NCBI GenBank assembly: GCA_022702195.1
Contig: JAKONB010000548.1
Span: 1-6,936, forward strand
From: Beijerinckiaceae bacterium
Lineage (GTDB): Bacteria; Pseudomonadota; Alphaproteobacteria; Rhizobiales; Beijerinckiaceae
Length of the DNA: 6,936 nt
Reading direction: 5' to 3'
Shown here: positions 6,428 to 6,936 of the stretch, piece by piece
How the letters are laid out: every line of letters starts with the position of its first letter
How positions within the stretch are numbered: the first letter of the stretch is position 1
The notes under the pieces: generated by a model
Told to the model about the DNA's origin: nothing
What the model saw: the letters and a program-made list of their open reading frames with translations, nothing else
Databases searched by the model: none
Position numbers and translations under genes: made by a program

Positions 6428-6456
6428 GCGGCGGGCCGGACATCCCGGCCCGCCGC
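6428..6456 (-). terminator. Strong GC hairpin after the chemoreceptor gene
   Basis: A perfect 12-bp stem (GCGGCGGGCCGG and its complement) with a 5-base loop sits about 30 bases past the chemoreceptor stop codon and 53 bases before the chosen allA start. On the minus strand it is followed by TTGCGTTCGG, not by a proper U-run, so it is at best an atypical intrinsic terminator. It could also act as an RNA-stabilising 3' stem. Its position insulates allA from chemoreceptor transcription. Confidence 0.5.
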
Positions 6457-6486
6457 AGGAGGGGCGAGGGGTGAGGGTGGGGCCGG

Positions 6487-6936
6487 TCAGGCGGCCCGCA
6501 CCGTCACGAGGAAGCGCGCCACCTCGGCATTGAGGTGCTCGGATTGCCGCGAGAGTTCGGAGGCCGAGGCCAGGACCTGGGTGGCGGCGGCCCCCGTCTC
6601 CTCGGCGGCCCCGGCGACCCCGGCGATGTTGCCGGTCACTTCGCTGGTTCCGACCGCCGCCTGGGAGACGTTGCGGACGATCTCCTGGGTGGCCGCCCCC
6701 TGCTCCTCCACCGCCGCCGCGATGGAGGTGGCGACCGCATCGAGCTCCTGGATGCGCGCCGTGATGGCAGCGATGGCCGAGACCGCCTGACCGGTCGCCC
6801 CCTGGATCTGGGCGATCTGGCCGGAAATCTCCTCGGTGGCCCGCGCGGTCTGGCTCGCCAGCTCCTTCACCTCGGTGGCCACAACGGCAAAGCCCCGGCC
6901 CGCCTCGCCGGCCCGGGCCGCCTCGATGGTGGCGTT
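6487..6936 (-). CDS. Methyl-accepting chemotaxis protein, C-terminal part (N-terminus beyond window)
   Basis: Cytoplasmic signalling end of a chemoreceptor that controls the CheA kinase. The 149 visible residues start at NATIEAARAGEAGRGFAVVATEVKELA, the near-universal sequence at the hairpin tip where CheA and CheW bind, and continue down the returning coiled-coil helix (QTARATEEISGQIAQIQ and onward) rich in Ala, Glu and Gln. Gln/Glu pairs such as EEQGAATQEI (about residues 84-93) resemble adaptation sites. The protein ends in FLVTVRAA with no CheR-tethering NWETF-like pentapeptide. Sensor domain, membrane segments and the rising helix lie outside the window, so the signal sensed is unknown. 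It is on the same strand as allA but separated by 112 bases and a hairpin, and I see no functional link to the ureide genes. Confidence 0.95.
   Translation of the reverse strand, partial: NATIEAARAGEAGRGFAVVATEVKELASQTARATEEISGQIAQIQGATGQAVSAIAAITARIQELDAVATSIAAAVEEQGAATQEIVRNVSQAAVGTSEVTGNIAGVAGAAEETGAAATQVLASASELSRQSEHLNAEVARFLVTVRAA

Noticed and set aside
6375..6443. A 23-residue N-terminal extension of ureidoglycolate lyase.
   Set aside because: Its ATG lies in the loop of the 6428-6456 hairpin, and the added residues do not resemble the family. The protein has normal length from 6374.

Overview
The window is very GC-rich with a strong third-position GC bias. Protein family content and style suggest an alphaproteobacterium of the Hyphomicrobiales, perhaps Methylobacterium-like; this is inference from composition, with no marker gene present. 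Seven protein-coding genes fill almost all of it. Two of them run off the edges: the binding protein at the left and the chemoreceptor at the right. I saw no RNA genes, insertion sequences, CRISPR arrays or origins.

Left part (1-4389, minus strand). Reading in the direction of transcription, a four-gene run goes: a ring-opening amidohydrolase of the cyanuric acid hydrolase/barbiturase family (3286-4389), a dihydropyrimidinase/hydantoinase-type cyclic amidohydrolase (1853-3280), an ABC transporter ATPase (811-1797) and a Tat-exported periplasmic binding protein (1-779, cut). Gaps are 5, 55 and 31 bases, so this looks like one operon. Membrane permeases would be expected further left, outside the window.

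Centre (4390-4622). A 233-base spacer separates the minus-strand operon from a divergent plus-strand gene. It must hold the promoters of both. It contains a 12-base perfect palindrome, short direct repeats and a small hairpin near the ribosome-binding site.

Right part. The divergent gene (4623-5882, plus) encodes an M20-family zinc amidohydrolase of the N-carbamoyl-amino acid hydrolase / beta-ureidopropionase type. It ends exactly where a convergent ureidoglycolate lyase gene (allA, 5883-6374, minus) ends, with no base between the stop codons. A 12-bp-stem hairpin (6428-6456) follows the end of an unrelated methyl-accepting chemotaxis protein gene (6487-6936, minus, C-terminal half only).

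Together the five metabolic and transport genes read as an uptake and nitrogen-scavenging locus for cyclic ureides: import, ring opening by two unrelated amidohydrolases, removal of carbamoyl groups, and release of urea from ureidoglycolate. The actual substrate cannot be decided from sequence. Pyrimidine derivatives, hydantoins, barbiturate, cyanuric acid and allantoin-related ureides are all candidates. The pairing of a barbiturase/cyanuric acid hydrolase family enzyme with a hydantoinase of a non-canonical subgroup is the most interesting point.
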